Source: Spartobacteria bacterium UBA695
GTDB lineage: Bacteria > Verrucomicrobiota > Verrucomicrobiia > Chthoniobacterales > Chthoniobacteraceae
Reading direction: 5' to 3'
Assembly: GCA_002298145.1 (NCBI GenBank)
Contig: DBMP01000006.1
Coordinates: forward strand, 62,001-126,000
DNA: 64,000 nucleotides
A program made the translations under genes and the position numbers. The notes beneath the pieces were generated by a model. That model was given only the letters and a program-made list of their open reading frames with translations. It made no database searches and was not told the origin of the DNA. Shown one piece after another: positions 18,517 to 29,005 of this stretch (position 1 is the first letter of the stretch; every line of letters begins with the position of its first letter).

Positions 18517-21144
18517 CTATATTTGGACCCGGTGAGCAGAAAACGACTTCGAGTTATCGAGGACCAGAAGCCACGTCGCAATCTCTCCGGCGGCGAGCGC
18601 ACCTAAAACTATTGAATAACCAAGAATGCTTATCGTGGCATTGGCGATAGAAGCTTGCGTGTTATTTTGTAAACGAACCTGAATGCTTTGTAAACTGCAA
18701 TTGGCAACGGGAGTGAGCGCGAGCAAGGAAAGCCCGGGGGCCTTGATCGAAATGATTGAGGCGCACGAAGGGAGAGCCGGCATTTGGTCTTCCGTTGTAT
18801 GGAACGGGACGGGGAGTGTCACAGGGGGCTCTTGCAGTTCATCAGCAAGGCGGGGGAGTAAATCAAAATCCGGCGTTAGCAACGCGCGAAAGCTGTGTTC
18901 ACCAAGATCCGCACAGGGTTGCCACGGACGCTCCGCTGGGGTCCGCTTCACATCGCTTGCGTAGCGCGAGGTACGCGCGATCGTTGCTCGAAACTCGGAG
19001 TCGGTTGTATCGAATCCATACAGTGCATCGCTGGCAAATCCCACTGCGTTTGCCGCCTTGCCTACCTTTACCCAGCGTCCGCCGGGCACTTCGCCGCACG
19101 GCTCGCGGTGCACGGTTCCCCCGGGCACGGAATATTCGGCCATGCCTCCGGCGGGCAATACCAGCTTCAGGCGGGCGCCTCGGTCATCAAGAAAAGCTCG
19201 CACTCGCAACTCGACATAATTTGAATCGCGTCCCACTAGAAATGTGAAATCGACACGGGAATGCTCGCCGGAAAACCTCACCCACAAGGATGCCCGCTCC
19301 GGGCCTTTTTCCAGCAACTCAATCTTTTCAATGGTAAACCGTTCGCGCTCTTCGGTAAGTTCCCACGAAGCCCGCTCCTCGTTCATTCCTCCCCAGGCAC
19401 CCCAGGGATCTTCGTAAAGTCGCACCTGTAAGCCGCCGCGCATCCATTCATAGCCATCTTGTGTAAAAGCCACCATCGCCGTCCCGAGTTCCGCTGAAAC
19501 GGAAATCAGCCCGTTGCCTATCGACATGGAACGAGCATCCTGCACCGTTTTGACGCTAGTCGATGTTGGAGCCAGCGGAAGGTGTCCAAGCGGATCAAGT
19601 CCCATATGCAGCAGCGTCCAGCCCAAGGGAGGAACCTCGACGGGCACCACCACACGCCGCCGCCAGAGCAACTCAATCATACTATCGTGCTCTTCCGCAA
19701 TAATCTGGTGTGGCAAACATTGCCCGGTGGCGTCAGCTACGGCGACTGGCGCGTCGAGGTGTCTGCCTTGATAGGTCCAGAGCGGGCGATAATCGAGGGA
19801 GACTTCCACTTCAATCTGCTTGTGAAGCTTCCAGGGATGAGGATTCCATACCAACACCGGTTGCGGCAGCGGGTGTTGAGCTGGCACTGGCCATGCCCCC
19901 TCCCCTGTATCAATGTGCGCAGCCAAGTCCGTAAGGGCTGCGGTCTCAACCCGCTGCGCATTGGCCAATACCCCGCCAACTTGAGCAAGTTGATCGTCAA
20001 ATGCGCGCTCAATCGAAGAGCCCGGCAGGATATCATGAAACGCGTTGAAAAGCAGAGTATCCCAAGCGTTTTGGAACGAAACTACCGCAGATGGCTTATC
20101 CGTCTCGGATGATTTATACTCAGTCAACACCGTGGACACAGCAGCTACCGTGCGCTCTGCGGACAGCATTCGCGCTTCGGATTTGCGGTAGGCGAACTTA
20201 AATCGCGCCACCGAGGCACTGCACCCGCGCAAGCAGAAGTTCAGCTCGCCCTCACGTGTGGGAATCGCGTCCTCACCACGCCAAGCTAGTTCCTCACGCA
20301 AAGCAGCAAAGAACCGGTGCAGCCCGGAATGAACCACACGCACCTCGGGATTTTGTTCTGCCCATTTGCATATTTCCCGCAAGTGAACCCGCGACGGTCC
20401 GCCACCGTGATTGCCAAGACCATAGAACATGGCCACCGTATCGAGGTTTTCGGTATCCGCATGCGAAAGACAGGCATCAAGTCGTTTGCCAATCTCTGCC
20501 CGCTCACTGGCGTACCAGCCGTCATCAGGACGATAAGCGAGAATGCGTGCACCGCTGGCCCCCCGCCACCAGAACGCCTGGGACTGGAGTGGCAGGATGT
20601 TCTTTTGCGGTCTTGTGAAAGCATAGTTTTGCAGCCCGACTGCCGCAAAAATATCAGGAAGCCCCGCAGCGTGTCCGAAAGAATCCGCAGCCCAGGCCGA
20701 AGTGACCTCTACGCCAAACTTCTCGCGAAAGTAGCTCTTCCCACGCACGAACTGGCGGAGCAGAGCCTCCGTTGAGGGCAAATTGGTGTCCGGCTGTATC
20801 CAGTTACCACCGACAATGTCCCAGCGCCCCTCCTCCACAAGTTCGTGAATCTCCGCGAACAACGCGGGTGCATGGCGCTCGATATACGCATAGATAGCCG
20901 CCTCTCCCCGGATAAAGCAGAAATCCGGGAACTCGCGTAGCAGATTCACCATTGCCCGGCACGTTGCAATGCCTTCATTCATCCCCTCTCTCCAATCCCA
21001 CAACCATACGGGATCCAGGTGTGCATTCCCAATCAAATAGAGCGTCTTGCCTTGCCTATGCGAATTCAAAGCGCTTCCCGATTTGGCCTGCGGAACGGAA
21101 ACAGAAGATTGGGTAAACTGGGCGGTAGAAGCCATCCTATTCAT
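18517..21144 (-). CDS. Alpha-mannosidase, glycoside hydrolase family 38
   Basis: A protein of 875 residues. His42 and Asp44 in GNAHLDPVWLWDWREG and the nucleophile Asp154 in SAWAADSFGHAAGLPDIF are the GH38 zinc-site and catalytic residues. The middle-domain helices (FNAFHDILPGSSIERAFDDQ, about residue 370) and the large C-terminal beta domain follow in the normal order and length. No signal peptide is evident, so it probably acts in the cytoplasm on imported mannosides. It is the last gene after an MFS transporter and a large secreted protein on the same strand (45 bp gap), which fits uptake followed by mannose release. The ISL3 element begins 11 bp after the stop. Confidence 0.92.
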   Translation of the reverse strand: MNRMASTAQFTQSSVSVPQAKSGSALNSHRQGKTLYLIGNAHLDPVWLWDWREGMNEGIATCRAMVNLLREFPDFCFIRGEAAIYAYIERHAPALFAEIHELVEEGRWDIVGGNWIQPDTNLPSTEALLRQFVRGKSYFREKFGVEVTSAWAADSFGHAAGLPDIFAAVGLQNYAFTRPQKNILPLQSQAFWWRGASGARILAYRPDDGWYASERAEIGKRLDACLSHADTENLDTVAMFYGLGNHGGGPSRVHLREICKWAEQNPEVRVVHSGLHRFFAALREELAWRGEDAIPTREGELNFCLRGCSASVARFKFAYRKSEARMLSAERTVAAVSTVLTEYKSSETDKPSAVVSFQNAWDTLLFNAFHDILPGSSIERAFDDQLAQVGGVLANAQRVETAALTDLAAHIDTGEGAWPVPAQHPLPQPVLVWNPHPWKLHKQIEVEVSLDYRPLWTYQGRHLDAPVAVADATGQCLPHQIIAEEHDSMIELLWRRRVVVPVEVPPLGWTLLHMGLDPLGHLPLAPTSTSVKTVQDARSMSIGNGLISVSAELGTAMVAFTQDGYEWMRGGLQVRLYEDPWGAWGGMNEERASWELTEERERFTIEKIELLEKGPERASLWVRFSGEHSRVDFTFLVGRDSNYVELRVRAFLDDRGARLKLVLPAGGMAEYSVPGGTVHREPCGEVPGGRWVKVGKAANAVGFASDALYGFDTTDSEFRATIARTSRYASDVKRTPAERPWQPCADLGEHSFRALLTPDFDLLPRLADELQEPPVTLPVPFHTTEDQMPALPSCASIISIKAPGLSLLALTPVANCSLQSIQVRLQNNTQASIANATISILGYSIVLGALAAGEIATWLLVLDNSKSFSAHRVQI

Positions 21145-21189
21145 ATCAGACTTCAGGATATCAGGGTGTTAATTATTGCGCTGTAATGA

Positions 21190-24100
21190 TCAATCTAGTG
21201 CAGCAAAGTGAATCGTCGCCTCCTTGTTGCATGGAGGCATTGCGATAATATATTCGCCGTTGCCAAGGTCCCTTACCTGAACTTTCGATGGAACACCGTC
21301 AACAAAGATGCGCTTGATTATAGCGGGCGAGTGAAGCCTCACGTGGAATGGCCTAGAGGTAGAGAACTCAGCAGTCAGGCTCCTATTCATCGGGTTATAA
21401 TTGAAGGCGCCAAGCTTCGCTGGCTCCCAATCAATCAGATAGATACCTGAGCTTCGAGCCTGAAGCTGAGCGATCACACCTGCATCCCAGGACGGCGGCG
21501 TAGTCTCTCCTTCTACATCCTTTCTCCATTTCCATTCGCGCCGTACATCATTCCTAATGAAATGTATCCATTGAGCGTAGTCGTTCTTGAGATCTTTCTC
21601 GGGCCACGATTTTATCCAAGCCCTGGCAGAGATGAAGTTTGGAGCCGCCTCAATCCAATACGGCTGTCTACGCCAGTCAGGCAATTGTTTTTCGATAAAA
21701 ACGCGCTGAAATTCCGTCAAAAACTTCTCTGAAAATACATTGTTAATGGATTGATACATCTCCGGTTGCACGCCGATCCAACTATAATAAGTCGACAAAA
21801 AGAAACCCGGGCGGTCTGAAGTGTTCTTATTAGGCGTTAATGAAGCCAAGTCGAAGCAATTCTCGCTAGCAGTTGGAGCAAAGAGTTCAGGGTGTTCGCA
21901 TTTCGGGTCAAAATAGCGGGCTATGTTGAACCTAGCAAAAGCCGTCCAGGCAGTCTTTAAGCGCAAGTATGCGATCCGATCACGATCTGCTTTATGGCCA
22001 AGTACATCGGCCATTCTCTCCAGCGCGCAAAGGCCGACATAGGAGATCGTATCCATGTCGATTCCGCTGAAGCGAGCACCTTCCCGGGCTGAGGAGGTGG
22101 GGCATGCCCAATCATTAGCGACCTCCGAGAACCTCAGCAAATCCATGAGTTTATCCCAGTTTTGGGCCGCCATATCCCAATCGCCGCTATATTTGCTATA
22201 AATATATTGCCCGTAGAAAACACAAGCGCTTGATGAATTGATGTCGCCCATGATCACAGGGGTAACTGATTTGTCCAGCCACCCATCAGCCAGGTACGGA
22301 CGGCCCGTCCAGAGTTCTTTTCGGGGAACCCAACGGGAGGGAAGCAACGATTGCTGGATCGCCGTTTTCCCCATCGAAAGTAAAGATTCCCTAGTTTCCT
22401 TCGTCAGCATGGAACTGCCCTGCAAGGCCGCATTCCAACACATTCTTCTGGACGGCAATGCAATCACATTGAATGCCGTATAGCATACCTGCCCTCTCGA
22501 TAGATCTTCGCTCGGATCAGCGCGTTCTTTCGAATTAATTTCTTCGGAAAGGAGCCTGCAAGTCTCGTCGTTCCCCGGGAGAAGCGGAAATGCGGCGTGT
22601 TTCACCGGAATCGTTGGAATTGAATATTCCATGGAGTTCCCTTCGGTCCAACGATAGGGCCCGGTGGCGGTGTTGAAGCTTTTGCCGCCATGCCATGGAA
22701 TTTTAATCCGTCCCAGTGAATCCGCTATCCAACTATATAACGGTGGGATCGGAGAATAATCTGCAGCCTGCCATTTTTGGGCACCCCAATGCAGATAACT
22801 GAATTCGTCTTTAATTCGAAGGGTATCCCCGGCAACGGTGTACCATTCTTTGCATTTTACCGGATAGGTTCGCAGCATACGGTTAAGCAGACTGGCCCTT
22901 TCTCTCACAATTTCATGATCGATTTGCTTGCCCAGCAATCCGTTGAATGACGTGCTGATCCCGATCATCCCGACAGGAAGGACAATTCCACTTGGATCGA
23001 ATTTAATTTCACCGGAAGTGCCCGAAAATAAAACCCCAGTATAACAGTCTCCCCAGAGCGTTTGGGGGCTATCAATATTCCATAGAGCCAAAACCCACGG
23101 TTCGGAAAGGGATTCAAACCGGACAGAACGTACATCGAGGGGCAAATCGCCGTCTGCCGTAAGGAGCTTCGCCGGGAAAGATTCCGTTAGCGGCTTTCCG
23201 TCTGCTCCCGGCATTTCCCCAAATCGCTTGTCATCTTCTTCCGCCGCGCCGGTGCGTGCGACCGAGTTTGAAGTGCCGCGCGAGCGTAGTTTCAGAGGTA
23301 GAGTGCTCTCGATGAGAAATCCGGGAGCAGACGCCCCACAGATTTGCTTTGTAAAATTCCCGTCAGAGTAGGTTCTTGTGCGCGTGGATGTAACCCAGTC
23401 CACATCAAGCGAATCTGTGTAAGGGATGCCATGGTTGGCATTGTTAGGCTGCATTGAAAAGACCTGCCAGGAGCGGCCATTGTAGTAGGGAAGACAAACT
23501 TGGAACCATGAGCCATATACAAATTCGGTGAGGATGGGTGAGTAATTGCAGTTGGCGAACTTCCCAGCGCTGCTGTAACTCATGCCTTCAGTCCATAAAA
23601 CTCCATCGCTCTTATTGGTAGGCGGAGTGAAGGCGGGCAGGTGATACCACACATCCTCAGGCGCGCCCTCGGGCAACGGCTTTACGGCGGATATGGAAAC
23701 TACGGCGGTGTCGTCCCTTGCTTTTAGCACCAAATTTGCAAGATGCCCGGGATTCCAATCGATGCCATAGTTTCCGTCCGATTTCAGGTCTGAAAATTTG
23801 ATGGAATAGCTATGCCGACCTTTCAGAAGGCATAAAGGCCCGGCAGAAAAGCTGACCCGGTGATTATTATTACGGGTTGAATCAGTTGCCCCAGGCGCCA
23901 AAAAGAAGAACGAAAGATCGGCGGTTACTTCAGAAGAAGATTCAATTTCCAAATCAATGGACTTGTGCTTCTGCCGCAGCGGCTGGGTAAATTTATAAGA
24001 AACAGCCCCCTCCACTACGTCACCAATTTCCGCCAACCCACCCCACGAATCTTTTTTTCCATCCGAATACGTGTCCGTGATCGCTATATCTAGCCGTTTA

Positions 24101-25062
24101 CACGTCTTTCCCAGAAAAATGGTCTGTATCTTTCCCTTCCCTGGGTTCTTGAAAGTACAAGGAGCTTGCGCAAGGTTGACCTGGAGCGGCTCACCGCCAT
24201 CGGTTGAAATAGCGATAGACTTTACATTAGACCAATTATCCGCCGCTTCAAACTGGACGATCCCAAGATTTTTAATTTCTTTCAGCTCCTTAAAGACGAT
24301 CGAAAGTACGCCCCCCTTCATCTTAGTGAGGAGCGCCCCGGTGCCCAGCTTGCCGTCAAAAAGTGTGCTTAAATCCTTGGAATTATTTGAGAATTCGATT
24401 CGTTCAATGGAATCCCTCCATGGATTAATCGTCTGTGTTTGCCTAGCTTCTTGAGCGTCAACCGCTTTTATGCCTTCCATGTTGGCAAAAGCCGGAAATT
24501 TGGAAGCAATAGGATCGTAGATATCGCCTATCTCTGCCAAGCCTCCCCACCCCTGTTTGCCTTGGCCGTCATAGGTTTCCGTGATTGTAATATTAAGCCG
24601 TTTGCAGGTCTTGTCCAACCGGACAGCTTGAATGCCGCCCGTCATCAGATTTTTAGGCGTGCTTGGCGCTTGTGCAAGCGTGACGCAGAGCGGATCGCCG
24701 CCATCGGCGGAAATAGCGATAGACTTCACATCAGACCAATTATCCGCCGCTTCAAACTGGACGATCCCAAGATTTTTGATTTCCCTCGGTTCCTTAAAGA
24801 CGATCGAAAGTACACCCCCCTCCATGCTAGTGAGGAGAGCCCCAGTGCCAAGATTTCCGTCAAACAGCGTGTTTAAATCCTTTGATTTATTTGAGAATTC
24901 AACCTTCTCAACCGCATCACGCCACGGCCTCAGCACTTGCCAAGGTTGAGCAACAGCGGCGTTGACGACCTTTGAATTCTCACCCTCAGCGTGACATGGA
25001 TAGCTTATTGTCGCAACGACAGCCATTACGAACAATACAAGGGTTGATGTGAATAACTTCAT
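21190..25062 (-). CDS. Large secreted protein with two tandem discoidin-like domains, unrecognised catalytic region
   Basis: A protein of 1290 residues with a signal peptide (about 1-25). Residues about 44-195 and 212-350 are two copies of one beta-sandwich-like domain (PWRDxxExxEFSN, LFDG, LGTGALLT, DNWSxVKSIAIS, CKRL, GWGGLAEIGD), offset by exactly 168 codons and very similar at DNA level. A further sandwich (about 360-470) precedes a long region (about 480-1200) with many aromatic and helical segments (YSWIADSLG, FARFNIARYFDP, SWIGVQPEMY) that could be an (alpha/alpha)6-type glycosidase barrel. I do not recognise the family. Its place between an MFS sugar symporter and a GH38 mannosidase points to extracellular glycan binding and cleavage. 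Confidence 0.7.
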   Translation of the reverse strand: MKLFTSTLVLFVMAVVATISYPCHAEGENSKVVNAAVAQPWQVLRPWRDAVEKVEFSNKSKDLNTLFDGNLGTGALLTSMEGGVLSIVFKEPREIKNLGIVQFEAADNWSDVKSIAISADGGDPLCVTLAQAPSTPKNLMTGGIQAVRLDKTCKRLNITITETYDGQGKQGWGGLAEIGDIYDPIASKFPAFANMEGIKAVDAQEARQTQTINPWRDSIERIEFSNNSKDLSTLFDGKLGTGALLTKMKGGVLSIVFKELKEIKNLGIVQFEAADNWSNVKSIAISTDGGEPLQVNLAQAPCTFKNPGKGKIQTIFLGKTCKRLDIAITDTYSDGKKDSWGGLAEIGDVVEGAVSYKFTQPLRQKHKSIDLEIESSSEVTADLSFFFLAPGATDSTRNNNHRVSFSAGPLCLLKGRHSYSIKFSDLKSDGNYGIDWNPGHLANLVLKARDDTAVVSISAVKPLPEGAPEDVWYHLPAFTPPTNKSDGVLWTEGMSYSSAGKFANCNYSPILTEFVYGSWFQVCLPYYNGRSWQVFSMQPNNANHGIPYTDSLDVDWVTSTRTRTYSDGNFTKQICGASAPGFLIESTLPLKLRSRGTSNSVARTGAAEEDDKRFGEMPGADGKPLTESFPAKLLTADGDLPLDVRSVRFESLSEPWVLALWNIDSPQTLWGDCYTGVLFSGTSGEIKFDPSGIVLPVGMIGISTSFNGLLGKQIDHEIVRERASLLNRMLRTYPVKCKEWYTVAGDTLRIKDEFSYLHWGAQKWQAADYSPIPPLYSWIADSLGRIKIPWHGGKSFNTATGPYRWTEGNSMEYSIPTIPVKHAAFPLLPGNDETCRLLSEEINSKERADPSEDLSRGQVCYTAFNVIALPSRRMCWNAALQGSSMLTKETRESLLSMGKTAIQQSLLPSRWVPRKELWTGRPYLADGWLDKSVTPVIMGDINSSSACVFYGQYIYSKYSGDWDMAAQNWDKLMDLLRFSEVANDWACPTSSAREGARFSGIDMDTISYVGLCALERMADVLGHKADRDRIAYLRLKTAWTAFARFNIARYFDPKCEHPELFAPTASENCFDLASLTPNKNTSDRPGFFLSTYYSWIGVQPEMYQSINNVFSEKFLTEFQRVFIEKQLPDWRRQPYWIEAAPNFISARAWIKSWPEKDLKNDYAQWIHFIRNDVRREWKWRKDVEGETTPPSWDAGVIAQLQARSSGIYLIDWEPAKLGAFNYNPMNRSLTAEFSTSRPFHVRLHSPAIIKRIFVDGVPSKVQVRDLGNGEYIIAMPPCNKEATIHFAALD

Positions 25063-25097
25063 AAAATAGAAAAATAGTGATCTCGCCTCCTCGTTTA

Positions 25098-26540
25098 CTA
25101 CTCTGTTTCAGGTTCTCTCAGAATCATGCGCCGCATCTGTAGATGATCCGGAAGTGGCGGAATATAATTATCTGGACCGCCGTTGCGCTTCCAATCGCGA
25201 AAAACGAAAAGCATTGGAAGGATGGCCGAGCCGAAAAAGAATACTTTCCAAAGAAATGCCGCACGGTAGTCACTGCCATTGAAATCCATAAGAATCCCAA
25301 TGAGGTAATAGCCCAGAATCGATCCCCCACAACCGAACACGTTGAGACCGGCTGAAAACTCTCCAAAAACCTCTTCCGGAAACAGATGCATACTGAGAAC
25401 CAACGACCCCAGCGTCCAGGATACCCAGGGAATCATGGCAACAATCGAATATATTAAAAAACTCGATTTATCAACCACAAGAAAGAATGCGGACAACGGA
25501 ATTGTGACAAGAAATATAAGACTAGTCAGCGTAACTTGAGTAGCAGAAAACTTGTCGCACAACCAACCCACGGGCACATACAAAATGGCGCTAGCCAATG
25601 CGGCATAGGCAAAAATCCGCCCCAAGTTGTCCATATCAAGGTTCAGATTATCCCGTGCATACAGCATTACAAATGAACCGGGGCAACTACTGCCTACCGC
25701 AACAAGAACATACGCAATGAAAAAATTGCGATAAATAGGAAGCGAGAGACAATCCCGGAAATAGGCATAGTACCTGGACAAAATATTGCTCCCAGATGGC
25801 CGAGGTTCTGGGTCTGGATACTCGCCCTCCTTGACGCGCCAACACATCAGCATAAAAGCAAGCAGATAAAACACACCAATAGCTGAAAATGTTTCGCGTC
25901 GATGATCAAGCATTGTCGGAAATACATACCAAAGGAATAGCACGCTTGCCACCGTGTCCACTATACGGAACCAACTTAAAAAGCGGGCCATAAAGACCTG
26001 TGGGACCACGTCGTGCAAAAGCCAATTATAGGCGTTTACAAGAACCATATTAAAGAAGTGGAACAGGATTGCGAATGTGCACAAAAATGAAAGCAATACA
26101 GTGGACATGGTTATCCACGGTGCCACTTTTATAACCGCATGCTGAAACATCCAGCCTCCGATCTCCGGAGCAAATCCGATGCCCAACAGAGCAATCACTG
26201 CCAGTGGAGTTACCACCAACAGAAAAGGAATGCGCCTCCCCAGGCAACTGCGGAACCTATCGCTCCATTGACTGATACCCGGAAGGAATACCACATTAAC
26301 CAAACCAGCAAAACAGCCCGCTGTAATTCCGATTACTGTATTTGATGCATTAAGATCCTTAAGGTAAAGCGGCAAAAAGCGCCCCAACACTTGCTCAAAA
26401 AACGTAAACGCAAAGTCGCCCCACAAAAGCCAGCCAAACAACGTGACGATACCGCGCCGCGTATATGTCAATGATCCCACCGAGTAACCACTCAATAATG
26501 GGGAGTTTACGGTGGATTGTGCTGAGGAGACAAATTTCAT
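25098..26540 (-). CDS. MFS oligosaccharide:cation symporter-like transporter
   Basis: About 480 residues with 12 predicted membrane spans. The motif SDRFRSCLGRRIPFL after the second span is typical of the GPH/SLC45-like sugar symporter branch of the major facilitator superfamily. The same order of features (LTYTRRGIVTLFGWLLWGDFAFTFFE, DLNASNTVIG, GLVNVVFLPGISQWSD) recurs in the transporter at 53082-54488, so the two are paralogues. I use the ATG at 26540; a GTG at 26558 in frame is equally possible. First of three co-directional genes with the large secreted protein (35 bp gap) and GH38 mannosidase, so it probably imports their mannose-containing products. Confidence 0.85.
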   Translation of the reverse strand: MKFVSSAQSTVNSPLLSGYSVGSLTYTRRGIVTLFGWLLWGDFAFTFFEQVLGRFLPLYLKDLNASNTVIGITAGCFAGLVNVVFLPGISQWSDRFRSCLGRRIPFLLVVTPLAVIALLGIGFAPEIGGWMFQHAVIKVAPWITMSTVLLSFLCTFAILFHFFNMVLVNAYNWLLHDVVPQVFMARFLSWFRIVDTVASVLFLWYVFPTMLDHRRETFSAIGVFYLLAFMLMCWRVKEGEYPDPEPRPSGSNILSRYYAYFRDCLSLPIYRNFFIAYVLVAVGSSCPGSFVMLYARDNLNLDMDNLGRIFAYAALASAILYVPVGWLCDKFSATQVTLTSLIFLVTIPLSAFFLVVDKSSFLIYSIVAMIPWVSWTLGSLVLSMHLFPEEVFGEFSAGLNVFGCGGSILGYYLIGILMDFNGSDYRAAFLWKVFFFGSAILPMLFVFRDWKRNGGPDNYIPPLPDHLQMRRMILREPETE

Positions 26541-26643
26541 AGGTTGGTCATTGGCCACTGTTATCTTCGCCGGATGAATGTATTTTTGGAATGGTCCATA
26601 TTATCCGTTGCTTATACAGGTGTTTACGAAAGACTAATAGAAG

Positions 26644-26675
26644 GTGGTGCTGCAGACTATCTTCAGCAGCACCAC
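26644..26675. terminator. Stem-loop downstream of PEP-CTERM gene
   Basis: Perfect 10-bp inverted repeat (GTGGTGCTGC ... GCAGCACCAC) with a 12-nt loop, 32 bp after the stop of the minus-strand PEP-CTERM gene and before the MFS gene. No long T-run follows; it may end or attenuate transcription of the cassette locus. Confidence 0.55.
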
Positions 26676-26706
26676 AACTATATTCTCGGCAACGCGATCG
26701 GTGTCT

Positions 26707-28995
26707 TCAATGCCTGCGACGGAAGCGCTGACCTACAGCTAGTAGCCCCAAGCCTCCTATCAGAATAGCCCAAGTGCTTGGTTCAGGAACCACTGTCAAT
26801 GTCAGGTCGTTTCCATCCCCACCAGTATAGGAGAGATTGCAGGTCGTCTTCCCAACGGTGAATGTGTTACCTGCAACAGAGTATGAGCCGCTGGTTGTAA
26901 TATATCCTATGCTGTTACCCAAGTGGTTAATGGCATCAGACCCGTCGTTATCAATTAGCGTAAGGGTTGTGCCGGAAGTCAAAGCACTGATTTGAATGAG
27001 AAAAGCGTCCGAGAGCGTGAGAACCAGCTCGCCAGAGAGCGAGACTGTGCCATTTACCACAATTTTGTCGTGACTGGATAGGGAGGCCAACTCCATGGAT
27101 ACCTTGGCTCCGCTTTCCACGGCCAGGCTGCCATCGACCGTAGTGGTTCCAGGACTGTTACCAGGAGCCAGTTCACCGCGACTCTTGATCGTCAGTGCGC
27201 CCGTGATAGTGCCGGTGCCATTGAGCAACCCGCTCACGGTTACATCACCAGATATCGTGCCATTGTTGGTAAGGGTAGCGGTATTAGCCACCGTTACTGA
27301 AGTGGCCACTACGCGCTCAGTATTTTTCAAGCTGGCGCCAGCACTGATCGCCAGTGTGTTTAATGAGGTCGTGGTACCGCTGGCCGCTGTGGTACCAGAG
27401 GCAACCGTGATGCTGCTGGCTGTATTGGTTCCAGCAAGAGTGCTCGATCCCGTGAGGGTTGTAGCCCCCATTTTCAACCCGCTACCATTCACGGTGCCAC
27501 TACTCACACTAACCGTTCCGTTCACTGTACCGCGCCCACCCAGAGTGGCACCGCTGGAGACATTCACTGCACTAGCTGCTGCAAGCGATCCATCCACATC
27601 GAGTTCACCATCGGAAATTGTGGTGGCACCCGTATAGGTGTTCGTGCCAGAGAGTTTCAAGGTGCCGGAACCAGACTTGGTCAGCGTGCCTGCTCCAGAT
27701 GCCGTTCCGCTCAATGTGGTGGAAGAATTCGCGACGGCTATATTGGCCGAGTAGCCCCCAAGCCCTACGTTTCCGGTGAATGTAAGAGCTCCGGTGGTCG
27801 CGGAGCCCAAGGTAGCCGTGCAATTCGCTCCAAATGATAGGGAATTGGACAGCGTATAGGCGGTAGCATCTTTGCTCTGGATGGTCGAATCGTAATTAAA
27901 GATAACCGAGGAAGGCCCCAGAGCCTTAGAATTTCCGATCACCAAGGTAGCCCCGCTCGTCCCGGCTACCCCAAGTAGAAAGCTTTGATTGATACCGGTA
28001 TTGTTTCCATCCAGCTCCAGTGCACCACCTCCAAATACGCGCACAGTACTTGCTGTGACTATATTGTTTGTGATTTTCAGATATGATCCAGTAAAGACTT
28101 GTATTTTTGTACCAGCCCCATCAAGAAAATCAAAGTTTGTGAGGGTATTGCTGCCACTGAGCGATTGAACAACCGCGCCGCCAAAGGCACCGCCTCCGGA
28201 AAGCCGGATGGCATTGTCTAGTGTAATACCGCCTGCAATCTGTATTCCACTGGTCTGCCCAGCCTGTTTCGTAACGGTGCCTGTGCCTAAGGCATGGGAA
28301 TCCTTCACCAAGATCTGTGAGCCGTTTCCGATAAATACACCGCCAGAAAAGCTATTTGAGCCTGAAAGGGTTACCGTCGCAGCTCCCGATGATGAGAGCG
28401 TAAGCGCCCCGCCCTGTCCGCCATCGGATATCGTTCCGGCGATTACAGTATTGCTTTGATTTGCGCCTATCAGGAACAGGCGACTGGTTCCCGTTGTGGC
28501 ACTACCATGAATAGATCCACTAACGGTCAGTGTTCCCGTCGCAGAATTATTCGCGACTGTGTACACGCCCGTTCCGGAACTTGCAGTATTTGCAATAACA
28601 ATGGGGGCGCTGATGACTTGACTGTTAATAACAGTGCTGGTGCGTGAGGTCGTTCCTCCAGAAGTCAATAACAACGCGCCAGTGTCAGATCCGATCGTAT
28701 AGGCGTCGGCATTTGCGGTATCGAACACCATGCCGCCCAAATTGAGATTGTACGAGCCGATCACAACGGCGTTGTTGGCTGAAGTTGAATTGAACGTGGC
28801 GATATCTGTGTTTGTCGTCCCGTTCGTATTACCAACGGTAATGGATCCGCCGTTCCAATTGCCGGGCGTCATCCAATCGTTGCTGGAAGCGCCACTCCAC
28901 GTTCCGCTGCCAGCCAATGAGGCTGAAGCCAACGTCAAATAGATGAGTGTCTGAGTTGCAAATAGAATCGCTGTACTAGGGGTTTTGGATTTCAT
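26707..28995 (-). CDS. PEP-CTERM protein with autotransporter-associated beta-strand repeats (locus 1)
   Basis: I start at the ATG at 28995 (762 residues), where a signal peptide begins (MKSKTPSTAILFATQTLIYLTLASASLAG); an in-frame start at 29103 adds 36 non-signal residues. The body is almost entirely Gly/Ser/Thr/Asn-rich beta-solenoid with repeats of the type GAGTLTKSGSGTLKLSGTNTY (autotransporter-associated beta strand repeat). It ends in a PEP-CTERM tail: VVPEPSTW, hydrophobic helix, RFRRRH. No outer-membrane barrel is present, so this is an exosortase substrate rather than a true autotransporter. It follows Verru_Chthon cassette 1, with the ATTAACCCT motif 10 nt before the ATG and the shared 19-nt palindromic sequence about 100 bp upstream. 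Confidence 0.85.
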   Translation of the reverse strand: MKSKTPSTAILFATQTLIYLTLASASLAGSGTWSGASSNDWMTPGNWNGGSITVGNTNGTTNTDIATFNSTSANNAVVIGSYNLNLGGMVFDTANADAYTIGSDTGALLLTSGGTTSRTSTVINSQVISAPIVIANTASSGTGVYTVANNSATGTLTVSGSIHGSATTGTSRLFLIGANQSNTVIAGTISDGGQGGALTLSSSGAATVTLSGSNSFSGGVFIGNGSQILVKDSHALGTGTVTKQAGQTSGIQIAGGITLDNAIRLSGGGAFGGAVVQSLSGSNTLTNFDFLDGAGTKIQVFTGSYLKITNNIVTASTVRVFGGGALELDGNNTGINQSFLLGVAGTSGATLVIGNSKALGPSSVIFNYDSTIQSKDATAYTLSNSLSFGANCTATLGSATTGALTFTGNVGLGGYSANIAVANSSTTLSGTASGAGTLTKSGSGTLKLSGTNTYTGATTISDGELDVDGSLAAASAVNVSSGATLGGRGTVNGTVSVSSGTVNGSGLKMGATTLTGSSTLAGTNTASSITVASGTTAASGTTTSLNTLAISAGASLKNTERVVATSVTVANTATLTNNGTISGDVTVSGLLNGTGTITGALTIKSRGELAPGNSPGTTTVDGSLAVESGAKVSMELASLSSHDKIVVNGTVSLSGELVLTLSDAFLIQISALTSGTTLTLIDNDGSDAINHLGNSIGYITTSGSYSVAGNTFTVGKTTCNLSYTGGDGNDLTLTVVPEPSTWAILIGGLGLLAVGQRFRRRH

Positions 28996-29005
28996 GGGGT
29001 TGTGT

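Noticed and set aside
26707..28995. True type V autotransporter
   Set aside because: Repeats are of the autotransporter-associated type, but the C-terminus is a PEP-CTERM tail, not an outer-membrane barrel.
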